DNA of 64,000 bases from an uncultured Clostridia bacterium (GTDB lineage Bacteria > Bacillota > Clostridia > Christensenellales > UBA1242), in assembly GCA_934754335.1 (NCBI GenBank), contig CAKVHY010000001.1:1-64000 (forward strand). Reading direction: 5' to 3'. Below, one piece after another: positions 1 to 7,060 of the stretch (its first letter is position 1; each line of letters begins with the position of its first letter). The notes below the pieces were generated by a model. That model was not told the DNA's origin, made no database searches, and was given only the letters and a program-made list of their open reading frames with translations. A program made the translations under genes and the position numbers.

Positions 1-44
1 TAACACAAGGAGAATTTTTATTCAACGGCACAAGCCTTCACCGA

Positions 45-69
45 ACCCCCAGACTATCTGGGGGTTTTC
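45..69 (+). terminator. Intrinsic terminator of an off-window gene
   Basis: A 9-bp perfect stem (ACCCCCAGA / TCTGGGGGT) with a 3-nt loop is followed by TTTT on the plus strand. It presumably ends a rightward transcript starting left of the window. Bases 1-44 hold no feature I can identify. Confidence 0.85.
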
Positions 70-80
70 TAATACAATTA

Positions 81-112
81 AAACCACCAAGCGATTATTC
101 TTGGTGGTTTTT
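81..112 (-). terminator. Terminator of the FAD oxidoreductase gene
   Basis: An 11-bp perfect stem (AAACCACCAAG / CTTGGTGGTTT) has A/T-rich flanks on both sides, so it can act in both directions. It lies just past the stop codon at 116 of the leftward gene. Confidence 0.85.
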
Positions 113-115
113 CAT

Positions 116-1306
116 TCATTTTCTCAATGGCGAAAAGATATCTTTAAACTTATCTGGTTTATTTTCTAAGATGTTTTCAACTAGTTCCACGCCCCTGATT
201 GCATTTATAATTCCATTTGCACCACAACTTATAAAATCAATTATTCCATTTTCATCTTCGCCAATTATGCCCATGTTATTTTCAGTGCTACCAAAGGCAC
301 CACAAAATCTATATTCTATCTTAATTTCGTCTTTAACTGCAGGAAACATTTCTTTTAGGAATTTAAGCAAACTTTCATATTTTTTCAATGCCTTCTTTTC
401 TTCAATATCACCTTTCATTTTCGTGTCTTCTCCGCCACAAATAATTCTATTATCAGGCAAAAATCTTATATAATGATAAGGCGAACTATTATCTTGCAGA
501 AGAGTGTTTTTATACCATCTTAAATTTGGCAAAGGATTTGTTACAATTGTATAAGACGTAAAAATCTCACAAAGTTGCTTATTCTCAACGAACTCAAAAT
601 CAAATCCAGTACTAACTATCACCTTCTTTGCTTTTATCTTTTCACCAAAGTTTGTTTCCATCAAAAAGCAATCTTCTATTTTTTCAATCTTTATAATCTT
701 TGTATTCTCAAAAATATTTTCTTGGTTTTTTGAGTGTTCTATTAGCGATTTTGTAAATAAATACGGATTAAACTCTGCCCCACCATTCTCCGCATAAATT
801 CCACAAGTAAAATCAAATGGAAAAGGCGAATTTTCCTTTGTTAACAATTTAACTTTAAATCCATATTTTTTTCTATACTCAATTTCCTTAGTAATTGAGT
901 TTTTATCTAGCATGCTTTTTGAAAAAATTAGTGTTGGACACCTTCTAAATTCGAACGTATTTCCAAGTTCGTTTGCCAAATGTTCTAGTTTTTCAATAGA
1001 TTTCAAGCCGAGCCTATAGCAACTGCTAATCTCGTCTTCATTAAATTCTTTAGATAAATCTGATGCAAAATCATCTAATTGATATTCCAAAAGAGCAGTT
1101 GCACAACTCGTGCAACCATAGCCAATTCTAGAACCATCCACCAATGCCACCTTGTATTTTTTACTTAAATAATAATTGACAATTGCACCGTTTATGCCAC
1201 CACCAATTATTAATATATCCACCACCAAATCCTTATTTAAATAAGGAAAACTTTTTAATTTATCTGCCACCTTTAAAAAGTATGGCTCACCCTTAACATA
1301 TTCCAT
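116..1306 (-). CDS. FAD-dependent oxidoreductase (DAO family)
   Basis: Predicted flavoenzyme of the D-amino-acid-oxidase-like superfamily, which oxidises C-N bonds of amines or amino acids and passes electrons to FAD. The dinucleotide-binding motif GGGINGA is at residues 35-41, after a lead of about 30 residues. A GCTSCATALLEYQ segment at about 64-76 fits the flavin-contacting region after the first beta-alpha-beta unit. A glycine-rich CGANGI stretch near residue 367 fits the second FAD contact. At 396 residues it is a normal single-subunit length for the family. There is no signal peptide, so it should be cytosolic. It appears monocistronic, with a terminator directly downstream and divergent from the next gene. 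The substrate cannot be told from the sequence. Confidence 0.8.
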   Translation of the reverse strand: MEYVKGEPYFLKVADKLKSFPYLNKDLVVDILIIGGGINGAIVNYYLSKKYKVALVDGSRIGYGCTSCATALLEYQLDDFASDLSKEFNEDEISSCYRLGLKSIEKLEHLANELGNTFEFRRCPTLIFSKSMLDKNSITKEIEYRKKYGFKVKLLTKENSPFPFDFTCGIYAENGGAEFNPYLFTKSLIEHSKNQENIFENTKIIKIEKIEDCFLMETNFGEKIKAKKVIVSTGFDFEFVENKQLCEIFTSYTIVTNPLPNLRWYKNTLLQDNSSPYHYIRFLPDNRIICGGEDTKMKGDIEEKKALKKYESLLKFLKEMFPAVKDEIKIEYRFCGAFGSTENNMGIIGEDENGIIDFISCGANGIINAIRGVELVENILENKPDKFKDIFSPLRK

Positions 1307-1358
1307 ACTTTAAGTTTTGCCAACCCTAAAAATTCTAAACAATTTCTTCAACTATCTC

Positions 1359-1387
1359 TTGATTTATGCACACAAAAATGGTATAAA
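1359..1387 (+). promoter_or_regulatory. Sigma-A-type promoter
   Basis: TTGATT at 1359-1364 and TATAAA at 1382-1387 are separated by 17 bp. The start codon follows about 28 bp downstream, after an AAGGAGG ribosome-binding site. Confidence 0.6.
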
Positions 1388-1414
1388 TATTATATAAATT
1401 CTAAGGAGGACTTT

Positions 1415-1780
1415 ATGAACAAGATTAGCAATAAATGGTTGAAAATCATTTTATGGGTTGGAAGTTACATAAACATTTTATTATTTGCATTAGTTGGAGG
1501 ATACATTTGGATTAAAACCGACAACGAAGATGTTAAAAATGAAACTAAGAAAATTTTATGGGTTACAATTATTTTCACGGCAATTGGTGCTTTCCTATCT
1601 ATCTTCAGTGCATGCATGGGCTTCGGCAGTTATAACGCAGATGCATCTAAAGCATATTCAATAATTAGCAGTTTGGTTGTGATTGCAAAGATAATTACTT
1701 ATTTAGTTTTCATTATCTTAGTGTTGGTCGATAAAAAAGAAAGCAACAAAGATTCTGAAAATTCTGCTTCAAACGAATAA
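1415..1780 (+). CDS. Small three-helix membrane protein
   Basis: A 121-residue protein of unknown function. Three hydrophobic segments are visible, at about residues 10-32, 46-68 and 84-106. A charged linker (KTDNEDVKNETKK) separates the first two, and a hydrophilic acidic/serine tail (KKESNKDSENSASNE) closes the chain. A perfect AAGGAGG sits about 7 bp before the ATG and a sigma-A promoter lies upstream, so the gene is probably well expressed. It is followed within about 80 bp by the YjzC-like gene on the same strand with no terminator between, so the two may be cotranscribed. I do not recognise a family. Confidence 0.75.
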   Translation: MNKISNKWLKIILWVGSYINILLFALVGGYIWIKTDNEDVKNETKKILWVTIIFTAIGAFLSIFSACMGFGSYNADASKAYSIISSLVVIAKIITYLVFIILVLVDKKESNKDSENSASNE

Positions 1781-1858
1781 TTTTTTGCTTAAACAATTCC
1801 TAAAAAATGTTTGCATATTTAATTTAAAACTACAAACAATATTTTTAGGAGGTAGGAT

Positions 1859-2014
1859 ATGAGTAAACAATGGCGTCCGGGTGAAGTTGCTCCAAAATCG
1901 GGTAACTACACCGCTTTCGATAGCGAAGGCAATAATGGTGGCAGTTGCTACCTTGAGGCTGGCGAAAGATTCCCAGCAACTCAACATTCAGGCAGTTACT
2001 ACGAAGAAGAATAA
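1859..2014 (+). CDS. YjzC-like small protein
   Basis: A 51-residue ORF with a strong AGGAGG site about 6 bp before its ATG and a perfect terminator just after its stop. The sequence reads WRPGEVAPKSGNY near the start and LEAGERFPATQHSG near the end. That matches the pattern of the YjzC family in Bacillus (PGxxAPxSGxY ... GexFPxT), whose members are about 60 residues and of unknown role. No membrane segment or signal peptide is present. It is acidic at the C terminus (EEE). The family call rests on these two motifs only. Confidence 0.65.
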   Translation: MSKQWRPGEVAPKSGNYTAFDSEGNNGGSCYLEAGERFPATQHSGSYYEEE

Positions 2015-2025
2015 TAAAAACTGCA

Positions 2026-2053
2026 AAAGGAAGGGTTTTCCCTTCCTTTTTTT
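2026..2053 (+). terminator. Terminator after yjzC-like gene
   Basis: A 10-bp perfect stem (AAAGGAAGGG / CCCTTCCTTT) with a TTTT loop and a T tail, 11 bp after the stop codon. Confidence 0.9.
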
Positions 2054-2081
2054 GCTATCAACAACAAATTATTGCGTTATA

Positions 2082-3107
2082 CTAACTCTCTGTGGTTTCA
2101 GTTTCCACTGAAATGTTATTATAGAAAGTGTTATCAAAATTGTTATAAGAATAATGTGTATTTTGTTCAACGCTTCTTGTATAATTTCTGCTTGTATCTT
2201 CATAAATATAATCGCAATTTTCAACAAATTCGATATCTGTCAACTTTCCTTTATGTACAATAAATTTATATGAATAAAAGCCATTTTCTTCATAAGTTCC
2301 AGCATCTGGGTTGTTATAGATAAGCGGACGAGTATAGTTATAACGCACAAACATAAAGAACTCCACAGCCCCCATTGCATCTCTTCTTAACTCAAACGTA
2401 ACTAGGTCAGTTGAGTCACAATGTTTTGATGCGTTTTCTTTAATTTCAGCAAAAGTACTTCCTTTATTTAATCCACGAATAATTAACTCTTTTCCAGGTA
2501 CATCTCTTACAGCCTTTTCCGCACTATCTGCTTCAACGTAAGAACCTTTTTTATCTGTTTGCATTTCAGTCGCACTAATTCTCCAGTTTTGTTCCTGATA
2601 TTTCTTAGTACGAGTAACTTCGCCATCTTTAACTTCTTTAATTGCCTCGATATCTTTATTTAAAGTCAGCCAACTAGAATCCATATAAAGCCCTTCTGAT
2701 TCGCTAACCCTATAAAATTTATTTCCGCTTCTTGATTCTAAATCTGCATTTCTTGTATTATACTCTCCATCTTTATAGATAAAGATTTCAGTTTGCATTG
2801 TGTAGTTATCCATAATACCTAAGGCATCATTTCTACCCTCAATCCAATAATCAAAATTTTCATCTGCAGTGTAAGCCTTTTTTGCTCCACATATTCTGCA
2901 GGCTTTAGTTTCACCAGCATCTATATATGAATGCTCCCCTTCATCAAAATGCTCCTCATCGCAAGCATTACAATCATGCCAATGAATTTCTTCATTACTA
3001 GACCAAACCGCTTTCGGCTTATGTTCTTTTTCACATGCAACAAACCCTAGCCCCGAAATAAAAAGCATTAGCATTAAGAACAAATTTAACATTCTTTTTC
3101 TTAGCAT
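2082..3107 (-). CDS. Predicted lipoprotein with a Cys/His motif
   Basis: A secreted lipoprotein of about 341 residues. The N terminus is a basic-hydrophobic signal ending in a lipobox (GFVAC, lipidated Cys about residue 25). About 20 residues later comes HWHDCNACDEEH, followed by CRICG. This 'HWHxC..C' unit recurs in surface proteins of gut Firmicutes and could bind metal. The remainder looks like a beta-rich extracellular domain rich in Asp, Glu, Tyr and Asn. I prefer the ATG at 3107 over the adjacent GTG at 3108-3110; both sit close to the AGGAG. It is not in an operon with a neighbour. Function unknown. Confidence 0.75.
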   Translation of the reverse strand: MLRKRMLNLFLMLMLFISGLGFVACEKEHKPKAVWSSNEEIHWHDCNACDEEHFDEGEHSYIDAGETKACRICGAKKAYTADENFDYWIEGRNDALGIMDNYTMQTEIFIYKDGEYNTRNADLESRSGNKFYRVSESEGLYMDSSWLTLNKDIEAIKEVKDGEVTRTKKYQEQNWRISATEMQTDKKGSYVEADSAEKAVRDVPGKELIIRGLNKGSTFAEIKENASKHCDSTDLVTFELRRDAMGAVEFFMFVRYNYTRPLIYNNPDAGTYEENGFYSYKFIVHKGKLTDIEFVENCDYIYEDTSRNYTRSVEQNTHYSYNNFDNTFYNNISVETETTES

Positions 3108-3438
3108 CACAATAATCTCCTAATATAAATTTTTGTTTCAAGTTTAGAAATATCTTAAACATTGAATACCATTAATTAGATTATACCGAAACCTTCAGTT
3201 AGTTCCAAGCAATTTCTCTTTAAATTTTCTTTTCTTAAGTTTTGATAATTAAATACAACAAAATATTAAAAGATAATTTATATTTTATAGTTTTATCTTT
3301 TATATTTTTTATAAATTAAAAGACTTAATTATTACAAATCTTAGCCCAGAAAAAAAATAAGACACTTTTTTTTGAAGTGCCTTTGATACTTTCTTAAAAC
3401 CGTGGCAAAAAACAAACGAATTTTAAAAATACTAATCT
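3108..3438. other. AT-rich intergenic region
   Basis: About 330 bp of very AT-rich DNA. Besides the promoter/RBS region of the lipoprotein gene (AGGAG at about 3116-3120) and the terminator at 3351-3383, I see no ORF with a ribosome-binding site and no RNA-gene signature. Confidence 0.5.
3346..3383 (-). terminator. Terminator of the 77-residue ORF
   Basis: On the minus strand the arms AAGGCACTT and AAGTGTCTT pair with one G-U wobble and are followed by ATTTTTTTT. It lies about 55 bp past the stop of the small leftward gene. Confidence 0.7.
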
Positions 3439-3672
3439 TTAAAATTCGCCATCAGTTAATGCATTTCTGCCGTCAAATTTTTTTAACGAATTAGTTTTTG
3501 TCCATGATGGACGACCACTAGTTCTAGTTTTAATATCTTTGTTAGACAATCCAATTTCTAGCATCATATCTCTTTCTGCATTTCTAGCATTGTCTATATA
3601 GTGCAATAACTCCACTGCACTATGCTTTCCATCTTTATTGATTAAATAGTATGTTGTAATTTCTTTTGTCAT
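3439..3672 (-). CDS. Hypothetical 77-residue protein
   Basis: A small soluble protein with no family I recognise. It begins MTKEITTYYLINKDGKHSA, has a central acidic/hydrophobic helix-like stretch (ERDMMLEIGL) and a basic Ser/Thr-rich C-terminal part. There are no cysteines, signal peptide or membrane segment. Support for it being real comes from a TAGGAG site about 8 bp before the ATG, a good terminator downstream and isolation between intergenic regions. The protein could be a small regulator or an antitoxin-like orphan; the sequence does not decide. Confidence 0.6.
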   Translation of the reverse strand: MTKEITTYYLINKDGKHSAVELLHYIDNARNAERDMMLEIGLSNKDIKTRTSGRPSWTKTNSLKKFDGRNALTDGEF

Positions 3673-3816
3673 ATTTTTTCTCCTAAATTTTACATAAATC
3701 TAAATTATTTTCCTTTTAGACTATTTTTCAAATTGATATTAATAAAATATCATATATTGCTTAACACGTCAATTGTTTTAATAAATATTCCTTTACAAGC
3801 AACATTTTATTGCTTT

Positions 3817-3844
3817 TTGGTCAAATTTAAGCCTTGGGTAGAAT
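3817..3844 (+). promoter_or_regulatory. Promoter of the first XRE gene
   Basis: TTGGTC at 3817-3822 and TAGAAT at 3839-3844 with a 16-bp spacer, about 49 bp before the ATG of the regulator. Confidence 0.5.
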
Positions 3845-3892
3845 ATATTAATTAAATACATAAATATATAATTATTATGGAGATAATTAAAT

Positions 3893-4201
3893 ATGGAAAT
3901 GAAGGATATTATTTTTAGAATAGGATATTTTAGAAACAAAGCGAACCTAAGCGCTAGGGCTTTAAGCCTAGAAATAGATAAAAATCCTGCATATATAACC
4001 AAATTAGAAGCAGGAGAATACGAGCCATCAATGCAAGTGGTTCTTGATATTATCAAGGCATGCAAAATAACGCCCGAAGAATTTTTTTATATAAATCCTA
4101 GCAACTATGCCATAGATAAAAAATCTTTAAAGTTAATAGATAAATTAAGCGAAAGGAAAAAGCAAGCACTCAATATTTTATTAAATGATATTCATGAATA
4201 A
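3893..4201 (+). CDS. XRE-family HTH regulator
   Basis: A 102-residue DNA-binding protein. Residues about 8-64 form a Cro/CI-type helix-turn-helix: NLSARALSLEIDKNPAYITKLEAG matches helices 2-3, with the recognition helix around PAYITKLE, and the domain continues to ITPEEFF. The C-terminal 35 residues contain LSERKKQALNILL, a tail frequent in XRE regulators of clostridia. GGAG lies 10 bp before the ATG. It is monocistronic, with its own promoter and an immediate terminator. The target genes are not evident. Confidence 0.85.
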   Translation: MEMKDIIFRIGYFRNKANLSARALSLEIDKNPAYITKLEAGEYEPSMQVVLDIIKACKITPEEFFYINPSNYAIDKKSLKLIDKLSERKKQALNILLNDIHE

Positions 4202-4221
4202 GGTTTTCCTTATTCTTTTTT
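4196..4221 (+). terminator. Terminator of the XRE gene
   Basis: An 8-bp perfect stem (GAATAAGG / CCTTATTC, loop TTTT) followed by T7. The stem overlaps the stop codon of the gene. Confidence 0.9.
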
Positions 4222-4243
4222 TATTTTAAAATAGTTTAACAAC

Positions 4244-4942
4244 TTATCTATAGTTTTCCTTTATGAATTTTCCCACAACTGGTGAAAGTTTTTCAGTTAC
4301 AAACTTTTGGCTTGGGTGCAATCCGTCCGAATTATCAGGGTCAGTTTCATTTGAAAATTCGCATTCATTATACAAATCCAAAACTTTTATAGAATACTTA
4401 TTGCCAACGCTCTTTATTGCGTTTACAATATCTAAAAGTTCAACTCCCGCACTGTTCTTTCCGGTTTTGGAAATACATTTTAATGGAGTCATAATAAAAA
4501 TGAATTTGCCATTGTATTTCTCTTTCAATCTTGAAACAATTCTATTCAACGCACCAAATATTTCTGTTTCATCTTCGCTATCAATAGTCCCTAGTTTTGC
4601 ATTAGCACTATAATCGTTTACACCACCAAGCAAACTAATTATATCTGCATCTTTTCCCAAGGCAATCTGATTATAAATACAATCTCTATTGCTAGCACCA
4701 TCTATAAGCGTTGACCCACTAACTGCCACATTCTGCGCATCATTCAATCCCAATATAGATTTCACAGTTTCAGAATATGGAACAGGAGCAAATCTCTGCG
4801 ACCTTGTTATGCTATCACCTATAGCCAAATAGTTAAGTTCTGAAAAATCCACATTTTCTTGATTGCAACCAGCAACAACGAAAAGTCCGCTAAACATAAT
4901 AAAAGTTAAAACGATTATAAAAACTCTTTTAATTTTATTCAT
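4244..4942 (-). CDS. SGNH/GDSL-type esterase lipoprotein
   Basis: A predicted extracellular, membrane-anchored SGNH hydrolase of 232 residues that would cleave ester bonds (acyl or acetyl groups) on lipids or polysaccharides. A lipobox (VVAGC) ends the signal at about residue 26. Block I is GDSIT with the nucleophilic Ser. Gly of block II lies in the AVSGS region. Block III is GGVND with the oxyanion Asn. Block V is DGLHPS with catalytic Asp and His near the C terminus. The start at 4942 is chosen because GGGAG precedes it by about 6 bp; the upstream in-frame ATG at 4948 overlaps that site. It stands alone, convergent with the XRE gene. Confidence 0.85.
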   Translation of the reverse strand: MNKIKRVFIIVLTFIMFSGLFVVAGCNQENVDFSELNYLAIGDSITRSQRFAPVPYSETVKSILGLNDAQNVAVSGSTLIDGASNRDCIYNQIALGKDADIISLLGGVNDYSANAKLGTIDSEDETEIFGALNRIVSRLKEKYNGKFIFIMTPLKCISKTGKNSAGVELLDIVNAIKSVGNKYSIKVLDLYNECEFSNETDPDNSDGLHPSQKFVTEKLSPVVGKFIKENYR

Positions 4943-5206
4943 TAGCATCTCCCAATTTCGTTGCTTTTCAAATATTTTCCATTATTAAAATCATTACCAA
5001 TCACATAAATTAAGCAAACTGAAGATTTTTTACATGGTATTATAGTGAAAAATTATAACATTGTCAATCCAATATTTTAATAAAATAAAAATAATGTGTA
5101 AAAATTTTATCTACAAGTTTTAAGTAAAAACTCTTTAGCAAAATTTTCATTAAACACAGATTTATAATGTAACATTTTCATTATTATACTTGCATTTAAT
5201 AATTAT
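4943..5206. other. AT-rich intergenic region
   Basis: Upstream region between the divergent SGNH hydrolase and second XRE genes. Very AT-rich. Apart from the operators and promoter annotated immediately to the right I see nothing definable. Confidence 0.4.
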
Positions 5207-5225
5207 ATACGAAAATTATTCGTAT
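5207..5225. promoter_or_regulatory. Operator palindrome 1 (ATACGAA-N5-TTCGTAT)
   Basis: A 19-bp palindrome with perfect 7-bp arms around AATTA. Its centre is 29 bp (about three helical turns) from a second palindrome with the same CGAA core. It is a likely binding site for the XRE repressor encoded immediately downstream; this is inferred from position and symmetry. Confidence 0.6.
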
Positions 5226-5237
5226 TGCAACTATTTA

Positions 5238-5252
5238 ACGAAAATATTTCGT
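5238..5252. promoter_or_regulatory. Operator palindrome 2 (ACGAAA-ATA-TTTCGT)
   Basis: A 15-bp palindrome with perfect 6-bp arms. Its last base overlaps the -10 hexamer TATAAT (5252-5257), so a bound protein would block RNA polymerase. This is a typical autorepression layout. Confidence 0.65.
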
Positions 5253-5263
5253 ATAATATCTCT
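5252..5263 (+). promoter_or_regulatory. -10 element implying a leaderless mRNA
   Basis: A perfect TATAAT at 5252-5257 lies six bases before the ATG at 5264, which puts transcription start at or next to the A of the start codon. No Shine-Dalgarno sequence precedes that ATG. A TTGCAA at 5225-5230 could be a -35, but the 21-bp spacing is long. Confidence 0.5.
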
Positions 5264-5464
5264 ATGGAAATAGGAGATATTATAAAATCTTTAAGAATTG
5301 AGCACAAAATGACGCAATCTCAACTTGCGACATTACTTTTTACAAGTCAAGACACAATATCTCTTTGGGAACGAAATAAAAGTTATCCTGATGTAAAAAC
5401 AGTTATAAAACTAACGCAAATATTTAATGTTTCAGCAGATTATATATTAGGACTTGAAGATTAA
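5264..5464 (+). CDS. XRE-family HTH repressor
   Basis: A 66-residue protein made only of a Cro/CI helix-turn-helix. MTQSQLATLLFTSQDTISLW is helices 2-3, and the domain ends with FNVSADYILGLED, the usual end of the HTH_3 fold. I choose the ATG at 5264 rather than the TTG at 5225, because that TTG lies upstream of the only good -10. Two CGAA palindromes flank and overlap the promoter, so it is probably autoregulated. The stop codon TAA (5462-5464) lies inside the first bases of the duplicated aspS segment. The gene may therefore have lost a C-terminal extension at the recombination joint. The target genes beyond itself are unknown. Confidence 0.8.
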   Translation: MEIGDIIKSLRIEHKMTQSQLATLLFTSQDTISLWERNKSYPDVKTVIKLTQIFNVSADYILGLED

Positions 5465-5792
5465 TGGCTATGGAACTTTGTCTGGAGCGGTTAGAAACCA
5501 CCAAACTGATTTGATGGTTAAAGCATTCGAGATGGCTGGTTATGACAAACAAACTATTAAAGATAAGTTTGGTGCGTTATATAACGCTTTCCAATATGGT
5601 GCTCCACCACATGCTGGCGGTGCGTTCGGGCTTGAAAGACTTCTAATGATTTTAACAGATAATGAATTTATAAGAGAAGTTATTGCATTCCCATTGAATA
5701 AGAATGCAAGAGATTTGATGATGGGTGCTCCAAGTAAAGTTAGTGAAAAACAATTAAAAGACGTTGGTCTTGAATTGATAGATAAAAAGTAA
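5460..5792 (+). pseudogene. Truncated copy of the aspS 3' end
   Basis: Encodes the last 110 or so residues of bacterial aspartyl-tRNA synthetase, including the class II motif 3 region GGAFGLERLLMILTD and the C-terminal end shared with the intact gene at 9950-11692. Three residues differ from the intact copy (Glu to Gly, Glu to Lys, Val to Ile). No catalytic motifs 1-2 or anticodon domain are present, no ribosome-binding site precedes it, and it begins within the stop codon of the XRE gene. It cannot make a working synthetase and is best seen as a recombination relic. It retains the original stop, followed by a different terminator from that of the intact gene. Confidence 0.9.
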
Positions 5793-5797
5793 AAAAA
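5460..5797. repeat. Left arm of a 338-bp inverted repeat (aspS 3' end)
   Basis: Matches 9945-10282 in inverted orientation with five mismatches in 338 bp by my base-by-base reading, all transitions. The match starts exactly at ATTAATGG and ends in the A-run after the stop codon. Confidence 0.95.
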
Positions 5798-5822
5798 AGA
5801 AGTGCTTAAGCACTTCTTTTTT
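5797..5822. terminator. Bidirectional terminator
   Basis: A 22-bp perfect palindrome (AAGAAGTGCTTAAGCACTTC plus TT) with A-run and T-run flanks. It serves the aspS remnant on the plus strand and the dehydrogenase-like gene on the minus strand. Confidence 0.85.
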
Positions 5823-5832
5823 ATATATAACT

Positions 5833-6894
5833 CTATTTTGTTAAAGATTTAATATAGTGAATATCTGGCATATTATCTGTTGTAACATATCCGGCAGGTG
5901 CTTTAATCACATCTAGAAGTCTATTTACAACTGTAGCGCAAGTAAGTTCCACAGTGGCAGGTCTGTTAACTGTTACAGTGGTTGTTGGTTCGCCTTCAAC
6001 AGTCCATTCATTAACGTCAAATTCATCTGGTCCATAAACTTTTCCGATGCACTCGCTTTCAATGATAATTCCTTCCTTAGTTTCAGTTGTAACCACAGCG
6101 CTCATACCTGTTGCGTCACCTTTCTTAATTTTCATACCTAAAGTTTGAGAAACCAAATCTTTCTTATAGGTTTGAGGAACGCATTTTTGGGTTTGTCTAG
6201 TAACAGTAAGTCCTAGTTTTTCACAAAGCCAGCCATTAACTGTCCACATATATGATGGAGAATATTTGCCTGAGTCGATAAGTTTTTGTCTTTCTTTATC
6301 TGACATTCTATCCACAGAAGCAATTTCTTTATCGAAAGTTTTAAGGTCTAAGCCTGCACCATGAACTTGGGCAAGGGCAATACCATAATCCTCAACGTTA
6401 TAACTAGATTTGCCTCTAATTTTCTTAATTGTTTGGGTTGTACCGCAAAGAGATGTTACCATAGTACCCCAAGAATAATCTTGATAACCGCTACCGCATA
6501 GAGTGCAGTTGTTTTCTTTTGCAAGTTTATCTAATTTTTGAGTAATTTTCTTTGCAGAGTTCCAAGGATAGAATGCTTCTTCGCAAGTTGAAATTGCATT
6601 AACTCCGCATTTTGCACAAATTTCAAAGGCTGTTTCAATATCGCTCATTAGGCTCATAGTTGTAACAATGGCAATATCTGGCTTAGTTTTTTTCAAAACC
6701 TTTTCAAGTTCTTCAACGTTTGAAATGCAAACATTCTTTTTATCTCCGCCAATTACGGAAGAAATATCTTTGCCAATTCTATCAACAGCGATATCGAACG
6801 CACAAACAATTTCTCCGCCTTTTTCGTAAACATATCTCATTGTATATTTACTCATTTTTCCGCAACCAATTTGAGCAACTTTAATTTTTTTCAT
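5833..6894 (-). CDS. 2,4-diaminopentanoate dehydrogenase-like protein
   Basis: A 353-residue NAD(P)-dependent dehydrogenase of the dihydrodipicolinate-reductase-like fold. The N-terminal Rossmann motif is VAQIGCGKMSKY (residues 6-17, GxGxM type). TKPDIAIVTT at about 69-78 is the second strand region. The downstream domain (GSGYQDYSWG, then VHGAGLDLKTFD) fits the family of 2,4-diaminopentanoate dehydrogenase, the ornithine-fermentation enzyme of clostridia. An ATAAGGAGAA-type site precedes the ATG. No other ornithine-degradation genes are nearby, so the assignment to that pathway is tentative; an uncharacterised dehydrogenase of the same family is equally possible. The gene lies inside the segment bounded by the aspS inverted repeat. 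Confidence 0.65.
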   Translation of the reverse strand: MKKIKVAQIGCGKMSKYTMRYVYEKGGEIVCAFDIAVDRIGKDISSVIGGDKKNVCISNVEELEKVLKKTKPDIAIVTTMSLMSDIETAFEICAKCGVNAISTCEEAFYPWNSAKKITQKLDKLAKENNCTLCGSGYQDYSWGTMVTSLCGTTQTIKKIRGKSSYNVEDYGIALAQVHGAGLDLKTFDKEIASVDRMSDKERQKLIDSGKYSPSYMWTVNGWLCEKLGLTVTRQTQKCVPQTYKKDLVSQTLGMKIKKGDATGMSAVVTTETKEGIIIESECIGKVYGPDEFDVNEWTVEGEPTTTVTVNRPATVELTCATVVNRLLDVIKAPAGYVTTDNMPDIHYIKSLTK

Positions 6895-7060
6895 ATAATT
6901 CTCCTTTTTTCATTTTATAACTTTATTTTAATAATCTTAATGAATTTAGTCAAATAAATTTTATAAATTGTTTATGAATTATTTTTTGTTAAAAGGATTC
7001 GGATTATGTGTAAAAATGTTAAAAAGTTTAACACAAATCTTAAAGATATTTCATTAAATC

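Noticed and set aside
1..44. A 3' end of a gene or RNA at the left edge
   Set aside because: The terminator at 45-69 shows that something is transcribed from the left, but 44 bp are not enough to identify it.
5225..5263. TTG at 5225 as the start of the second XRE gene
   Set aside because: It lies upstream of the only good -10 and within the operator; the ATG at 5264 gives the normal HTH start.
5833..6894. Confident assignment to ornithine fermentation
   Set aside because: No ord, orr or ort genes are nearby; the family match alone does not fix the substrate.
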